Positions 43,806 through 50,558 of a stretch of 64,000 bases of DNA are shown here, piece after piece. Under the pieces are notes generated by a model. The model was not told the DNA's origin, made no database searches, and saw only the letters and a list, made by a program, of their open reading frames with translations. Position 1 is the first letter of the stretch. Every line of letters starts with the position of its first letter. The translations under genes were made by a program, and so were the position numbers. Origin of the DNA: JAABRU01 sp050180235 (GTDB lineage Bacteria > Desulfobacterota > Desulfobacteria > Desulfobacterales > Desulfococcaceae); NCBI GenBank assembly GCA_050180235.1, contig JBFXEJ010000002.1, positions 62,001 to 126,000 on the forward strand, given 5' to 3'.

Positions 43806-44091
43806 TCAATAGACTTCATCATGAGTACCAATATCAATAAGAATTATAAATTCTTTACCTGTATCATATTCTTTTTCAATTGAAAAAACTATTCGACAAT
43901 CATAACCACATGTACATGCTGACAATTTTTGTAAATTACCACTTAACTTATGTGTGTGAAGTAAAGGATTAATTTATATTTTCCTCCATATTAAGAATTG
44001 TCTCATCAATTTTACGTTGCAAGAAAGTATAACGCCTTATAAAATTACGATAGGCTTTTTCAAAATGCGGAGCTGACTTTATCTGAATCAT
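43806..44091 (-). pseudogene. Frameshifted RelE/StbE-type toxin
   Basis: Starting at the ATG at 44091 the frame reads MIQIKSAPHFEKAYRNFIRRYTFLQRK...MEENIN and stops. One base out of frame it continues with PLLHTHKLSGNLQKLSACTCGYDCRIVFSIEKE and LIDIGTHDEVY, the standard end of the RelE/StbE mRNA interferase family (L-x-THKL, YRIIF, DIGTHDEVY). The length of 286 bases equals 95 codons plus one, as expected for a single-base change. The start overlaps the antitoxin gene. Toxin activity should be lost. Confidence 0.8.
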
Positions 44092-44317
44092 TATTTTCCT
44101 CTTGGAATTTAAGAGAATTATGAAGGCGTTTTATTAAATTGTCAGCAGTTTCAGTTTTTAACTCACCCCTGTGAAAAGCCTCAATAGCTTCCTGTGCATT
44201 TATAGCAATTTTATTCCGCCGTGCTTCAATATGACGTTTATATAAAATTTCTATAAACAAGTCTATTTCCTCATATGAAAACTGTTGTGCGGCTTCAAGC
44301 ACTTGATTAAAATTCAT
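44060..44317 (-). CDS. Antitoxin of the RelE/StbE-type module
   Basis: The ATG at 44317 (GAGG nine bases upstream) gives 85 residues: MNFNQVLEAAQQFSYEEIDLFIEILYKRHIEARR... It is helical and charged, resembling short antitoxins found before RelE/StbE toxins. Its last 32 bases overlap the toxin start, typical of TA coupling. With the toxin frameshifted, this antitoxin is probably an orphan that could still neutralise related toxins. Confidence 0.65.
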   Translation of the reverse strand: MNFNQVLEAAQQFSYEEIDLFIEILYKRHIEARRNKIAINAQEAIEAFHRGELKTETADNLIKRLHNSLKFQEENNDSDKVSSAF

Positions 44318-44400
44318 TTTGATTAACCTCAAAATAATTACAGTTAATTGTTGATGACATATAGTAAAAAGTTGAAAATTTGATAAGTTATATATTATAC

Positions 44401-44515
44401 TGATCCAATTTTGGTTTTTTTCAAAAACCGGAACAGATTCTCATAACACGGTTCCAAAATGCCTTTGCCTGATGGTCAAAGCAATTTCTGTGCCGGAAAA
44501 AACAAAATTGGATCA
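44401..44515. mobile_element. MITE, TGATCCAATTTTG family, copy 2
   Basis: TGATCCAATTTTGG and CAAAATTGGATCA are terminal inverted repeats about 20 bases long around a ~75-base core shared with copies 1 and 3. The two outermost ends are complete here, which defines the element as 115 bases. Confidence 0.85.
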
Positions 44516-44529
44516 ATATACATTCGGAT

Positions 44530-44645
44530 ATTCGCAGGGTGGGGGCAGATGATCAAAACCCACCATTTTTTTCACAACTTTGTGTGGCGGGTTAGGCTTT
44601 CGCTGCACCCACCCTACAGACTGCATCCGGTTGACCGCTTAGTAT
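44530..44645 (-). other. Disrupted attC-like half site
   Basis: On the minus strand from 44645 the DNA reads ACTAAGCGGTCAACCGGATGC, matching the left half of the attC-like site at 43736-43797 (AACCAAGCGGTCAACCGGAAGC). It then changes into an unrelated GGGTGGG-containing repeat instead of completing the site. A palindromic repeat appears to have replaced the right half. Confidence 0.5.
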
Positions 44646-44657
44646 TTATTGATAAAA

Positions 44658-45065
44658 TTACGGGGATTTCTGCCTGATTTCAAATTCGAGTTTTGATCGG
44701 TAAAAACAGACATCAAATTCCATAAAAAAATTTGTCTGTCCGAGAATTAACGGTATATTATCAGTTTTAACCCACGCAAATGCCAGCCGCACAGGGTCAA
44801 AGTCTCCTATCCGTGCTTTCACAGCCAAAGGAATACCCATAAACTTACCCAGATTCCCTGCAAGCCGAATATACGCTTTCCGATCATCCCACATTTCTCC
44901 CAGCCGGATACCGATTTGATAAGGAAGCACGCTGATCGTTGCTCCGCTGTCAACCAGACCGGAAACATCAACCTGCCGGCTGCTGTAACTGAGTGACAAT
45001 GTTACACGGGGCAGACTGTCAAATTCGTTTTGTGACGGATCAATGACAGAGTATTTGAATTTCAT
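44658..45065 (-). CDS. Retropepsin-like aspartyl protease domain protein
   Basis: The 135-residue protein has the single-domain aspartyl protease signature VDSGATISVLP with catalytic D39, preceded by beta strands (VTLSLSYSSRQVDVSGL) and followed by IPLILGQTNFFMEFDV, where the family has its hydrophobic-glycine flap partner (ILG). Such DSGA proteins occur in pairs with a small upstream gene in cyanobacteria and other TA-rich genomes, where they are often called hypothetical. A dimer would be needed for activity. It starts six bases after the small upstream gene. Confidence 0.7.
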   Translation of the reverse strand: MKFKYSVIDPSQNEFDSLPRVTLSLSYSSRQVDVSGLVDSGATISVLPYQIGIRLGEMWDDRKAYIRLAGNLGKFMGIPLAVKARIGDFDPVRLAFAWVKTDNIPLILGQTNFFMEFDVCFYRSKLEFEIRQKSP

Positions 45066-45071
45066 ATCTTT

Positions 45072-45323
45072 TCACTTATCCGCATCTGACTGTTTCAGTG
45101 TATTCATCAATATCTCTGCTGCTCCAAATGTGTTATACGGTGTCGGCAAATCATAAATTTTATCCGGTTCAAAAGGAAATATATATTCATTTTTATCAAG
45201 TTCTTCAGCAAGAATACGAATCAGTCTGAGCTTGTCAGCCGATGGCAATTGTCTGACAGAAGGGAGAATCCCGTTCAGCGTATTCATTTTTTGGGGATTA
45301 TTCAATAAATATACTGTTTCCAC
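45072..45323 (-). CDS. Small partner of the aspartyl-protease-like protein
   Basis: I place the start at the GTG at 45323 (AAAGGAG seven bases upstream); 83 residues. The region LPSVRQLPSADKLRLIRILAEELDKNE resembles the helical dimerisation part of short antitoxin-like proteins, followed by FPFEPDKIYDLPTPYNTFGAAEILM. It is almost certainly cotranscribed with the DSGA protein. A role as regulator, inhibitor or substrate of that protein is inference. Confidence 0.55.
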   Translation of the reverse strand: METVYLLNNPQKMNTLNGILPSVRQLPSADKLRLIRILAEELDKNEYIFPFEPDKIYDLPTPYNTFGAAEILMNTLKQSDADK

Positions 45324-45376
45324 AGACAAACTCCTTTCATTTTTTTATGTTGGTCAATATCTTTATTATAATGCTT

Positions 45377-45485
45377 CAATTTTGGTTTTTTCAAAAACCG
45401 GAACAGATTCCCATAACACGGTTCCAAAATGCCTTTGACTGACGGTCAAAGCAATTTCTGTGCCGGAAAAAACAAAATTGGATCA
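45377..45485. mobile_element. MITE, TGATCCAATTTTG family, copy 3
   Basis: Nearly identical to copies 1 and 2. After its right end both this copy and copy 1 share the same next ~30 bases (GTATAGATTCTTTCTTTATAA), so the element was probably duplicated together with a cassette leader. Confidence 0.85.
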
Positions 45486-45506
45486 GTATAGATTCTTTCT
45501 TTATAA

Positions 45507-45586
45507 AACTAACAACAAGCTCAGCGGTTCGGTTTTGCGGAGAGTAGCGGAGCAAAACCGAATCCTTTGGTGCTCCGGGTTGGCAG
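45507..45586 (-). other. attC-like site after vapBC
   Basis: On the minus strand from 45586: box CTGCCAAC, an inner perfect stem TTCGGTTTTGC/GCAAAACCGAA, GAGCTTGTT and box GTTAGTT. The left box is the exact reverse complement of GTTGGCAG, the box that begins the vapBC cassette at 46278-46271. That is the relation expected between the two ends of one integron cassette. Confidence 0.65.
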
Positions 45587-45621
45587 GCAGTCAATTCTTA
45601 TGCACACTGTAATTTCCAATA

Positions 45622-46014
45622 TTATTCTTTTTTCAAACCAATCGGCTTGTACAGTTGAATATTTTCGATAAACTGAAAATCTTTTGAATTTAAAGTATAT
45701 AATTCTATTGAATAAATTAAAGCAGTTGCGGCAATTAAGGCATCAGGAATACATAATTTATGACTTAGAGAATAGTTTTCCATCAGAGATATAAATTTTT
45801 TTGAAATCGAAATGTCAATCGGGAAAAGCCTGATGCTTGAAAGATGTTTCCGAATCTTTCTGAGTTCAGCTTTGTTAAGCGCTCCAAAATACAATTCAGC
45901 TTTTGTGATAGCGCTTATAGCAATATTTGACTGTCCGATGAAATGAAGTTCACTGATTATCTGTGAATTATTTTTGTAGAATTCGATAATTATACTGGTG
46001 TCACATAAAATCAT
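45622..46014 (-). CDS. VapC-type PIN-domain toxin
   Basis: The start at 46014 gives 130 residues: MILCDTSIIIEFYKN with catalytic D5, E40 in ITKAELYFG, D91 in IPDALIAATAL and a late acidic residue in LNSKDFQFI, the four-acid PIN ribonuclease site. The ATG overlaps the antitoxin stop (ATGA), the usual vapBC coupling. VapC toxins cleave tRNA or rRNA. It is carried in a cassette-like unit bounded by attC-like sites. Confidence 0.88.
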   Translation of the reverse strand: MILCDTSIIIEFYKNNSQIISELHFIGQSNIAISAITKAELYFGALNKAELRKIRKHLSSIRLFPIDISISKKFISLMENYSLSHKLCIPDALIAATALIYSIELYTLNSKDFQFIENIQLYKPIGLKKE

Positions 46015-46229
46015 AAACAATGCCTCGGCCATGCCTGCTGACGGATAGATTGAAGGTTTACATCTCGGTCTGCCCAAATACCTGCAAAACTGAAGAAATC
46101 AATTTTGTAATTTTTATCAATATCCTGTTCAACAGTTTTTATATCGCTGACAAAATTCATATCATTCAACAATTCAATCAGCATTTTTGCTTTGAATTTA
46201 TCCTTAACATGAACAATAATTTGTTCCAT
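46011..46229 (-). CDS. Antitoxin of the VapC-type toxin
   Basis: The 72-residue protein MEQIIVHVKDKFKAKMLIELLNDMNFVSDI... starts after AAGGAG and overlaps vapC by four bases. It begins with a beta strand and an amphipathic helix; this short type often precedes PIN toxins in cyanobacteria and deltaproteobacteria. It should repress its own promoter and block the toxin. DNA-binding family not certain. Confidence 0.7.
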   Translation of the reverse strand: MEQIIVHVKDKFKAKMLIELLNDMNFVSDIKTVEQDIDKNYKIDFFSFAGIWADRDVNLQSIRQQAWPRHCL

Positions 46230-46270
46230 AATCTTTCTTATCTCCTTTTTAATTTTATGAGTTTTTTAGC

Positions 46271-46336
46271 CTGCCAACAACAAGGTGAGCGGCGGAGCGG
46301 CTTATCCGCCCTGCCCGCTCCACCGACAGGTTATAT
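46271..46336 (-). other. attC-like site between avcD and vapBC
   Basis: On the minus strand from 46336: box ATATAAC, arm GGTGGAGCGG, a GC-rich loop, arm CCGCTCACC with one base fewer (an extrahelical base in the left arm), CTTGTT and box GTTGGCAG. The length of 66 bases fits attC sites. It lies 20 bases after the deaminase gene end. Confidence 0.65.
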
Positions 46337-46351
46337 GTGTCCTTTACTCAA

Positions 46352-48046
46352 TCAAATGTTCATAAAAGCTCTTAATTCATCTTTTATGGGTAATATTGGT
46401 GTATAAAGTTGATGGTAGGCACGACCAATAGCACCACTAAATAAAATTAATTCTGGTATCTGATTTCCACACTTGAGAACGTGATCTATTGCGATACCAG
46501 GGTAGGGATCAATATAAACGATCTGTGAAATTCCTAATTGATAGGCTTTTCTTGAACAAGCGTCACACGGAGAGGCAGTAGTGTATAAAACTCCACTTTT
46601 AATGCCTTCACTACCATATTTTGCCAATTGTAAAAAGGCATTTTCTTCTGCATGAAGTGATCTATTATGAACCTGATTTTTCTTACCTTCTTTAACGTTT
46701 TGCAAGTCTTTAAAGCAATAATATATACTTCTGCCATCAAGTTCATCTATGTTTGGATACTTATCAAAATATTTTTCTGCAACATTGCGAAATTCAATGT
46801 CAGTTTTTTCATAGTAACTGTATGCTGTATCATCTACATTCGATATAAGATCGTTAAGATTTCTTAATGTACATGGAACTTGATCGTCAGGACTACTATT
46901 CCACCCAATCGCTTTAATAGTTCTATACTCATTTGTTACAACTGCACCGACCTGCCTTGACAAACAACCCGAATTTAATTTAGCAGTAAAAGCTATTTGC
47001 ATTAATTTTTCATGTCGAGATGGAGTAATAAGTCCTGGATGTTGGATTAAACTAACAAATGTGATGAGTTGGTTCTTAAGATGGTTGAAATTTTGATTTC
47101 CAAATTTACCATTATTATTAACATGGATATCCGCATGTTGAATACAGGATGATATGTTTTGAGATACAAAAGAAGAAATATCCGTTAAAGGATCAGCCAT
47201 TGAATATTCTTTCTCATCAATTTCTTCAATAGTAGATAAAGGGAAGTCATATTTTTTACTAAGTCGGTCTATTCTATCTTCATTAGGAGCATTTATTGAT
47301 ATTAAATAAAATGCTGAATATCTTTCCTTGAAAAAAAATACTTCAAATGGATTTCTAAAAGTATCAATAACAAAATAATCTTTTATCATTTTTGATTTAT
47401 TATATTTTCTTAATATTTTTATTATTACGTTTATTCTCTGGGCAATAGCATAGATATGTTCAACATTTATATCCTCTTTTGGTAGCGCAATTCCATTTTT
47501 TCTTATATTATCACCAATTTTTTGATAGATTTTAATAAAGCTTATGGAACTTTTGTTATCAATATGGTTTTTGAGTTTTTCAGTAAATATGGGTAAGTCA
47601 TTCTTTAAATAATTATAGACTTCATCAGCATTAGCTTTGTCATATTCTCTTAGAATAACATTATCTAAACATTTATTTTTATTATAATATTCTTCATACT
47701 CCTCTTTTATTTCATTGATACCGTTTGGTATGCTAATTTGTTGAAAATACGAATCTATCTCATCGAATGTGCATTCCAGTATGAAGGTTGTGATAACATC
47801 TCTTACTTGTATTTTGAAAAAGGGATGCCAATGCTTTTTAGCAAATTTATTGATAATTCTAATTTTTCTACCCGAATTATCCATTTTATTTAAAAAGTTA
47901 TCTTCTGATATTGATAACTGATCAAAACTCCTTTCTAATAATTCCGCAGAAGTGCTACATCCGCTACCACTCCTTCCTGTAAGTCCAATAATGATAAAAT
48001 TTTCTCTTTGTGTATAAATCTCTTTTATAGCATTTTTCATAGGCAT
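46352..48046 (-). CDS. avcD: AvcD-type anti-phage deoxycytidylate deaminase
   Basis: The 564-residue protein joins an N-terminal P-loop domain (GLTGRSGSGCST, about 21-32) and long helical middle to a C-terminal zinc cytidine/dCMP deaminase with H465-A-E467 in SLHAEENAF and SPCDAC (C494, C497). This is the build of AvcD and the related phage-defence dCTP deaminases, which deplete dC nucleotides during infection. In Vibrio cholerae AvcD is kept inactive by a small RNA, AvcI, encoded just upstream. A hairpin followed by a T-rich tract lies 25 bases before this gene. The DNA is AT-rich, consistent with transfer. Symbol from family recognition. Confidence 0.82.
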   Translation of the reverse strand: MPMKNAIKEIYTQRENFIIIGLTGRSGSGCSTSAELLERSFDQLSISEDNFLNKMDNSGRKIRIINKFAKKHWHPFFKIQVRDVITTFILECTFDEIDSYFQQISIPNGINEIKEEYEEYYNKNKCLDNVILREYDKANADEVYNYLKNDLPIFTEKLKNHIDNKSSISFIKIYQKIGDNIRKNGIALPKEDINVEHIYAIAQRINVIIKILRKYNKSKMIKDYFVIDTFRNPFEVFFFKERYSAFYLISINAPNEDRIDRLSKKYDFPLSTIEEIDEKEYSMADPLTDISSFVSQNISSCIQHADIHVNNNGKFGNQNFNHLKNQLITFVSLIQHPGLITPSRHEKLMQIAFTAKLNSGCLSRQVGAVVTNEYRTIKAIGWNSSPDDQVPCTLRNLNDLISNVDDTAYSYYEKTDIEFRNVAEKYFDKYPNIDELDGRSIYYCFKDLQNVKEGKKNQVHNRSLHAEENAFLQLAKYGSEGIKSGVLYTTASPCDACSRKAYQLGISQIVYIDPYPGIAIDHVLKCGNQIPELILFSGAIGRAYHQLYTPILPIKDELRAFMNI

Positions 48047-48070
48047 AATAATTCTCTCCTAAAATAAAAA

Positions 48071-48089
48071 GCATAACCAGTTGTTATGC
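48071..48089 (-). terminator. Hairpin upstream of avcD (possible AvcI RNA terminator or cassette boundary)
   Basis: On the coding strand GCATAACAACTGGTTATGC is followed by TTTTTATTTT; on the other strand it is followed by GGTTTTTTTT, so it could terminate in both directions. The same motif precedes the genes at 43484 and 56920. It may be the end of an upstream small RNA, a cassette junction with GTTATGC as right box, or both. Confidence 0.5.
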
Positions 48090-48690
48090 GGTTTTTTTTG
48101 TCTTAAAGCATGAAAAAATGCGTGTTAAGTAACTAAAGTTTTTTATCTAAGTCTATATTGTTGTTTATTTTAAATATGTTATGTGTAAAATCTCGTAGGG
48201 TAAACTGTGCAAGTTATTGATTTTGAATGATTCTGCTTGAAATTGTCTTTTTTTTATTATATTCAGCATTTTACTGACAGGCATTACTGTTAAAAGAAAA
48301 ATTATAATGAAAAAAATTTCCCGGTTTATACAAAAAGTGACAGATTCGTCATTTAAGCATTTTATAACCCTGCAACGCCACTAAGAAGCCCAAGAAAACG
48401 AAAAAATTATAATATCCTGAATTTATTTGATTTGACCTGTAAATGCCGCTGCAGTGATAAATTGCAGTGATAATACGATCCGGCTTTCCGGGAAAACGGT
48501 TATGGCTCATTATAATGCTTCCGTTCCTGAAATACATGGCAGGTCTTATCACCAACTTTCTGAATATAAAGACAAAATCAAAACATGTCAGATTAAATAA
48601 TGAAAAATCAGTAACTTGCACAGCTTTCCGGATAAAATTTTGACAATAAAGCACTGAAAACAAAGAATAATACAGTCTTAGACAAAAAAC
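48090..48690. other. Gene-free stretch upstream of avcD
   Basis: AT-rich DNA with no supported gene. The ~200 bases next to avcD (48090-48300) are where an AvcI-like small RNA would be expected; I see no certain structure beyond the hairpin. An open frame of 104 codons on the minus strand at 48349-48663 has no recognisable features and is probably chance. Confidence 0.4.
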
Positions 48691-48813
48691 TTAAGTAAGT
48701 AAGGTTCCATATATTTTGTGAGATAAAGATTTCAGAAAAACGTAATGTTCAAAGGACTCCATTCCGGGAAATCCGTTTTTTTATATCACAAAACATTATG
48801 GAAGGTTACTTAT
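48691..48813. mobile_element. MITE with GTAAGGTTCCATA termini
   Basis: The left end TAAGTAAGGTTCCATATATT and the inverse of the right end (CATAAGTAACCTTCCATAAT) align over about 30 bases, running on into TTTTGTGAGATA and TTTTGTGATATA. The core is about 55 bases without coding capacity. Only one copy is in the window. Confidence 0.7.
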
Positions 48814-49043
48814 GCGGAACGCAACTTTCATGCCAGTTTTTAGGTGAACTGTCATTTTTCATCGGGTGTATGACTGATGACCAGTCAGAGTTACCCTGCA
48901 AAAACTCAGATTTTATATACATCAACCACGTCTGAAATTGCAAGAAAAAAATCAGCGGAGCGGAAAACATCGGAAAAAACCGGGTTCAGGACACCATGCC
49001 CTTCTCAAGACGGTATTTTGGCAGTAGGGCAAATCTGTTGTCT

Positions 49044-49147
49044 TATACCAAATCACCGTTGAAAATATGCTTTTGAAAAAATCAATCCACTGTAATTAAA
49101 CAGAAAAATATGATTTTATTGTATGTTTTCAATGGCGATTTGGTATT
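49044..49147. mobile_element. MITE, ATACCAAATCGCC family, copy 1
   Basis: TATACCAAATCACCGTTGAAAA and TTTTCAATGGCGATTTGGTA are terminal inverted repeats of about 20 bases around an AT-rich core. Related ends occur at 49401-49528, 56429-56523, 39722 and at the window end (63958-64000). Confidence 0.8.
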
Positions 49148-49400
49148 ATTTTAACCTGACCTGCGTTTCGTACAAAAAAATTCTGTGATCTCTGTGGAAA
49201 CTCTGCGTTACTTTGTGGTTAAACACAGGGCGATCAAACGGTTTGACCCGCTACCGGAATTTTTTCCGTCCCGCCCTTCAAGAGATGGATTATCTCATGA
49301 TTTCTCTGAAACCCATTTGGAAAAGGAAAATTTGGGCAATATTTCATATCTCCTGCAAACCTGCATATCCGGACTGGAGAGAGGGTCAAACCGATTTATA
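49148..49400. other. Non-coding stretch with degenerate repeats
   Basis: It contains CTGTGATCTCTGTGGAAACTC and ACTTTGTGGTTAAACAC, related to the CACAGAGG and TTTGTGGTTAAATCC repeats seen near 38.3 and 59.9 kb. Two overlapping open frames here share no family features and look accidental. Confidence 0.4.
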
Positions 49401-49528
49401 ATACCAATTCTCCATTGATTTTGTCAGTTTTTCCGCTGCTGAGCGTGTGCAAAAAACCGCTCCGCTTAATTTTTGAACTCCTCCGGATTTGTATTCTGTA
49501 TTGTACAGAATCAATAGCGAATCGGTAT
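49401..49528. mobile_element. MITE, ATACCAAATCGCC family, copy 2 (variant)
   Basis: Left end ATACCAATTCTCCATTGATT; right end, inverted, ATACCGATTCGCTATTGATT. The right half (CAAATCCGGAGGAGT on the minus strand) matches the truncated element at 39722-39860. A longer variant of the family. Confidence 0.7.
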
Positions 49529-49596
49529 CAGACCCGGATCAGCGGATTTGACCCATTTCCCGGCCTGCACTTCTTAGGGGAATATCTGCCTGTAAA

Positions 49597-49610
49597 TGAA
49601 TGTACATTCA
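49597..49610. promoter_or_regulatory. Possible TetR-type operator, shorter spacing
   Basis: TGAATG-TA-CATTCA is a perfect palindrome (AATGAATG...CATTCATT when extended) with the same TGAATG half-site as the two FadR-like operators, but with two instead of six bases between them. It lies about 260 bases before the regulator gene; it may be a weaker or unrelated site. Confidence 0.35.
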
Positions 49611-49747
49611 TTAATCAAAAAACAACGTAAAAGGTCAAAAAACCTTCCCGTGTAAAATTTTTCATCTGGATAATCAAAAAAATAATCAATAAATACAGAT
49701 ATAAAATATTTTTCCGCAAAAAAATATTTTCTTTTTGCATTTTTTTC

Positions 49748-49776
49748 TTGACAGAGTTACACAGTCCTGATAAATG
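49748..49776 (+). promoter_or_regulatory. Sigma-70 promoter of the FadR-like regulator
   Basis: TTGACA (49748-49753), 17 bases, then TAAATG (49771-49776) preceded by GA. The operator at 49775-49792 begins inside the -10 element, so the regulator should repress its own gene. Confidence 0.6.
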
Positions 49777-49792
49777 AATGAACACTCATTCA
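49775..49792. promoter_or_regulatory. FadR-like TetR operator in front of the regulator gene
   Basis: TGAATGAACACTCATTCA is a seven-base perfect inverted repeat with a four-base spacer. From memory it fits the Bacillus FadR (YsiA) motif TGAATGA-N4-TCATTCA. A second, even closer match precedes the FadN-type gene. Confidence 0.75.
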
Positions 49793-49871
49793 CTGGACAG
49801 GATCAGACCGGATCATTATAAAAGAATCCGGGAAGCGTTTTTCGGAAATCAGGCTGTTTACGGAGGTTGTC

Positions 49872-50489
49872 ATCAGTACAAAAGCGAACAATAATAGCGC
49901 AGGCGAGAAATACAACCGGATACTGGAGGCGGCCGTAAGCGTTTTTGCAGAAAAGGGTTTTCATCAGGCAACCATTTCGCAGATCGCTCGCGAAGCCGGT
50001 GTTGCGGATGGAACCATTTATCTGTATTTCAAGAACAAAGACGATATTCTGGTTCAGTTTTTCACCTACAAAACCAAACAGGTTTTTGCCGGTTTCCGGG
50101 AAGAGGTGAAAAAGGCGGACAATGCCATCGCCAAACTTCGGAATCTGGTTCACCGGCATCTGGAGGAATTCCAGAAAGACAGAAACATGGCCGTTGTTTA
50201 TGAGGCCATGACCCATCAGAATATCGAACTGGTGCAGGTGAATATCCGGGAAATGTCCAAGATGTACCAGGATATTGTATCGGAAATCATTGAACGGGGA
50301 CAGGAAGAGGGCGTTATGCGCCGGGATTTGTATATCGGTCTGGTTAAGCGTTTTATTCTCGGAGCAGTGGAATCTGCCATCAGCAACTGGCTGAGATCCA
50401 AGAGAAAATATGACCTGACTTCCATGACAGATCCCATCATTGACCTGTTTATCCGGGGCATTGGAAACAACGGAAATGGAAAAGCATAA
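49872..50489 (+). CDS. TetR-family fatty-acid regulator, FadR-like; apparent ATC start
   Basis: The 205-residue protein reads STKANNNSAGEKYNRILEAA and then VFAEKGFHQATISQIAREAGVADGTIYLYFKNKDDIL, the TetR helix-turn-helix, followed by a helical ligand domain with MAVVYEAMTHQNIEL. The frame is open back to 49782 but has no ATG, in-frame GTG or TTG before the helix-turn-helix. GGAGG at 49862-49866 sits five bases before an ATC at 49872, exactly where family members start with M-S-T-K. So either ATC is the start codon or an ATG has mutated. By analogy with Bacillus FadR it should release DNA when long-chain acyl-CoA binds, inducing the fad genes downstream. Confidence 0.82.
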   Translation: MSTKANNNSAGEKYNRILEAAVSVFAEKGFHQATISQIAREAGVADGTIYLYFKNKDDILVQFFTYKTKQVFAGFREEVKKADNAIAKLRNLVHRHLEEFQKDRNMAVVYEAMTHQNIELVQVNIREMSKMYQDIVSEIIERGQEEGVMRRDLYIGLVKRFILGAVESAISNWLRSKRKYDLTSMTDPIIDLFIRGIGNNGNGKA

Positions 50490-50558
50490 TTTTTTTATTA
50501 TAAATATAAACAACGTGATTTTTTATCCGTAATTCATCATATATAAAGGAGAGTAAAC

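Noticed and set aside
48349..48663. 104-codon minus-strand ORF
   Set aside because: No ribosome site, no recognisable domain, and neither strand shows coding-like codon use; treated as gene-free.
50106..50489. Short version of the TetR regulator starting at a GTG at 50106
   Set aside because: It would remove the whole DNA-binding domain, which is clearly encoded in the same frame upstream.
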